From NCBI RefSeq assembly GCF_000426685.1, contig NZ_AUFV01000001.1, forward strand, positions 62,001 to 126,000: DNA of 64,000 bases, written 5' to 3'. The position numbers were made by a program, and so were the translations under genes. Positions 62,751-64,000 of the stretch are shown here, in pieces (position 1 is the stretch's first letter; each line of letters starts with the position of its first letter). The stretch comes from Solimonas flava DSM 18980. Its GTDB lineage: Bacteria > Pseudomonadota > Gammaproteobacteria > Nevskiales > Nevskiaceae. The notes below the pieces were generated by a model, which was not told the DNA's origin, made no database searches, and was given only the letters and a program-made list of their open reading frames with translations.

Positions 62751-63617
62751 TCAGGCCGCGGCCAGCTCGCGCAGCAGCGCCTGGGCGGCGCCGGAGACGG
62801 TGCGCCGCTCGTGCCAGACGACGCCGAGCTCGCGGTGCATCTTCAGCTCCGGAATCGGCAGCGGCCGGATCGTGTCGTCGATCATCGATTCCGGCAGCAC
62901 GCTCCAGCCGAGGCCGATGCCGACCAGCATCTTCAGCGTCTCCAGATAATTGGTCGACAGGCGGATGCGCGGCTTCAGGCCGTGGCGCTCCAACTCGCGG
63001 GTGGCGATGCGCCGCGTGTAAGTCTGTTCGTCCGGGAACACCGCCGGCAGCGCCGCGAGCTCGGCGAGCGGTACGCGGCGGCGGCCGAGCAGCGGGTGGC
63101 CGGCGGCGATGACGACGACCAGCGGGTCCGGCCAGACGACGCGCTGTTCGAGCTGCGGCAGCGGCACGGTCGGCAAGGTGACGATGCCGAGTTCCAGCTT
63201 GCCGGCCAGCACCGCCTCGCAGGCGACTTCCGAATCCATGAAGTGAATGTCGAGGTCGACGTTCGGATACTGCTGCGTGTAGGCGCGCAGCACCGGCGGC
63301 AGGCGATGCAGGCCGATGTGATGGCTGGTGCCGATCGACAGGCGGCCGCCGACTTCCTCGTGCAGTTTCGACAGCGCGCGCTTGCCGTCCTCGATGTCCT
63401 GCAGGGTCTTCTTCGCATACGGCAGCAGCGTGCGGCCGGCGTCGGTCAGGGTGACGCGGCGGCCGACGCGGTCGAACAGGGCATGGCCGATCTGCGCTTC
63501 GAGCGCGGTGATGCGCTTGCTGATCGCCGGCTGCGACAGATGCAGGGTTTCGGCGGCCTGGGTGAACGAGCCGCCGTCGGCGACTTCGACGAAGGCGGCG
63601 AGGAACTGGGTTTCCAT
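62751..63617 (-). CDS. LysR family transcriptional regulator
   Basis: 288 residues. N-terminal winged helix (residues 1-60: FVEVADGGSFTQAAETLHLSQPAISKRI), a linker helix, and a periplasmic-binding-protein-like effector domain (GRLSIGTSHHIGLHRLPPVL). Divergent from leuC, the same arrangement seen in Pseudomonas. It may regulate leuCDB, but the effector is unknown. Confidence 0.9.
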   Translation of the reverse strand: METQFLAAFVEVADGGSFTQAAETLHLSQPAISKRITALEAQIGHALFDRVGRRVTLTDAGRTLLPYAKKTLQDIEDGKRALSKLHEEVGGRLSIGTSHHIGLHRLPPVLRAYTQQYPNVDLDIHFMDSEVACEAVLAGKLELGIVTLPTVPLPQLEQRVVWPDPLVVVIAAGHPLLGRRRVPLAELAALPAVFPDEQTYTRRIATRELERHGLKPRIRLSTNYLETLKMLVGIGLGWSVLPESMIDDTIRPLPIPELKMHRELGVVWHERRTVSGAAQALLRELAAA

Positions 63618-63644
63618 CGGGGCTCCGGGCGGCGGGACCTTCGT

Positions 63645-63659
63645 ATTCTATTGTGGAAT
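63645..63659. promoter_or_regulatory. Possible LysR-type binding site
   Basis: ATTC-N7-GAAT, a symmetrical T-N11-A site, 28 bp from the LysR start in the 159-bp divergent region before leuC. The rest of 63618-63776 is A+T-richer in places but gives no clear hexamer pair. Confidence 0.45.
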
Positions 63660-63776
63660 GGACTGCATAAAAACGATTCATTGGAGTTATCGAAGCGGCG
63701 GACCTAGAATCGCCGCCGCCTGATGAGGGCTGCGTCCGCCGCGACGCCGCCCGACACGACTTACCGGAGAGCCACG

Positions 63777-64000
63777 ATGACCGCAGCCAGCCCCCGCACC
63801 CTGTACGACAAGATCTGGGACGCCCACGTCGTCAAGGACCTCGGCGGCGGCTCGGCGCTGATCTACATCGACCGCCATCTGGTGCACGAAGTGACCAGCC
63901 CGCAAGCCTTCGACGGCCTGCGCCTGAACCATCGCCAGCCCTGGCGCCTGGGCGCCAACCTGGCGGTCGCCGACCACAACGTGCCGACCACGCCGGACCG
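63777..64000 (+). CDS. leuC: 3-isopropylmalate dehydratase large subunit (cut by window end)
   Basis: The first 74 codons are visible from ATG 63777, with CGGAGA 8-13 nt upstream. [40 protein letters not shown] and [11 protein letters not shown] are the standard LeuC N-terminus; the aconitase-fold enzyme isomerises 2- to 3-isopropylmalate in leucine synthesis. The iron-sulfur cysteines lie beyond the window. Confidence 0.95.
   Translation, partial: MTAASPRTLYDKIWDAHVVKDLGGGSALIYIDRHLVHEVTSPQAFDGLRLNHRQPWRLGANLAVADHNVPTTPD

Overview
The window reads as chromosome from a very G+C-rich gammaproteobacterium, probably a non-enteric lineage related to Pseudomonas or the Nevskiales/Solimonas group. 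That placement is an inference from gene order and family membership, not from a marker tree. Two blocks copy well-known gammaproteobacterial orders. The first is peroxiredoxin (bcp) - gcvR - dapA - small lipoprotein (1-7412), matching bcp-gcvR-dapA-bamC but split by two inserts. The second is yciK - mupP - ubiG - mtaD - mtnA - gyrA - serC - pheA - hisC - tyrA - aroA - cmk - rpsA - ihfB (14570-34626), matching the Pseudomonas order as I recall it. Its inserts are a degenerate GGDEF/EAL gene, a vapBC pair and serA.

Region by region. 1-7600: partial peroxiredoxin, a TetR regulator divergent from an amidohydrolase with a perfect 16-bp palindrome between them, gcvR, a large secreted HEXXH lipoprotein of unlike base composition, dapA, a BamC-position lipoprotein and tRNA-Ser(GGA). 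7600-14500: a stand-alone type II lumazine synthase (ribH2) under an FMN riboswitch; divergent from it the SOS mutagenesis operon lexA-imuA-imuB-dnaE2 behind two consensus LexA boxes; then tRNA-Thr(CGT). 14570-34626: the housekeeping block, joining methylthioadenosine salvage, ubiquinone, muropeptide recycling, gyrase, serine and aromatic amino acid synthesis, ribosomal protein S1 and IHF-beta. 34635-43869: lapA-lapB (LPS synthesis control), an epimerase, bepA, psd, a Sco copper chaperone, prmB, aroC and an MFS transporter.

43888-52707: a translationally coupled SnoaL-GNAT-nitrilase trio, divergent from a complete tripartite ABC exporter (TolC-like protein, HlyD-like protein, double-ATPase, two ABC-2 permeases). 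The exporter promoter carries an FNR/Anr-type box in the geometry of a class II activated promoter. 52778-53239: a yeast-type cytosine deaminase.

53250-62674: a long leftward metal-uptake region. Two TonB-dependent receptors occur, each directly preceded by a small DUF2946 reading frame. One receptor is OprC-like with the CxxxM copper motif. With them are a PepSY membrane protein, a dedicated TonB, a c-heme DUF3365 protein, DUF2798, an HMA metal-binding protein and a methyltransferase. This duplicated DUF2946-receptor arrangement is the most interesting system here. The window closes with a LysR regulator divergent from the start of leuC.

Most operons are tightly packed with ATGA, GTGA or TGATG overlaps. 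No CRISPR array, insertion sequence, prophage or rRNA was seen.
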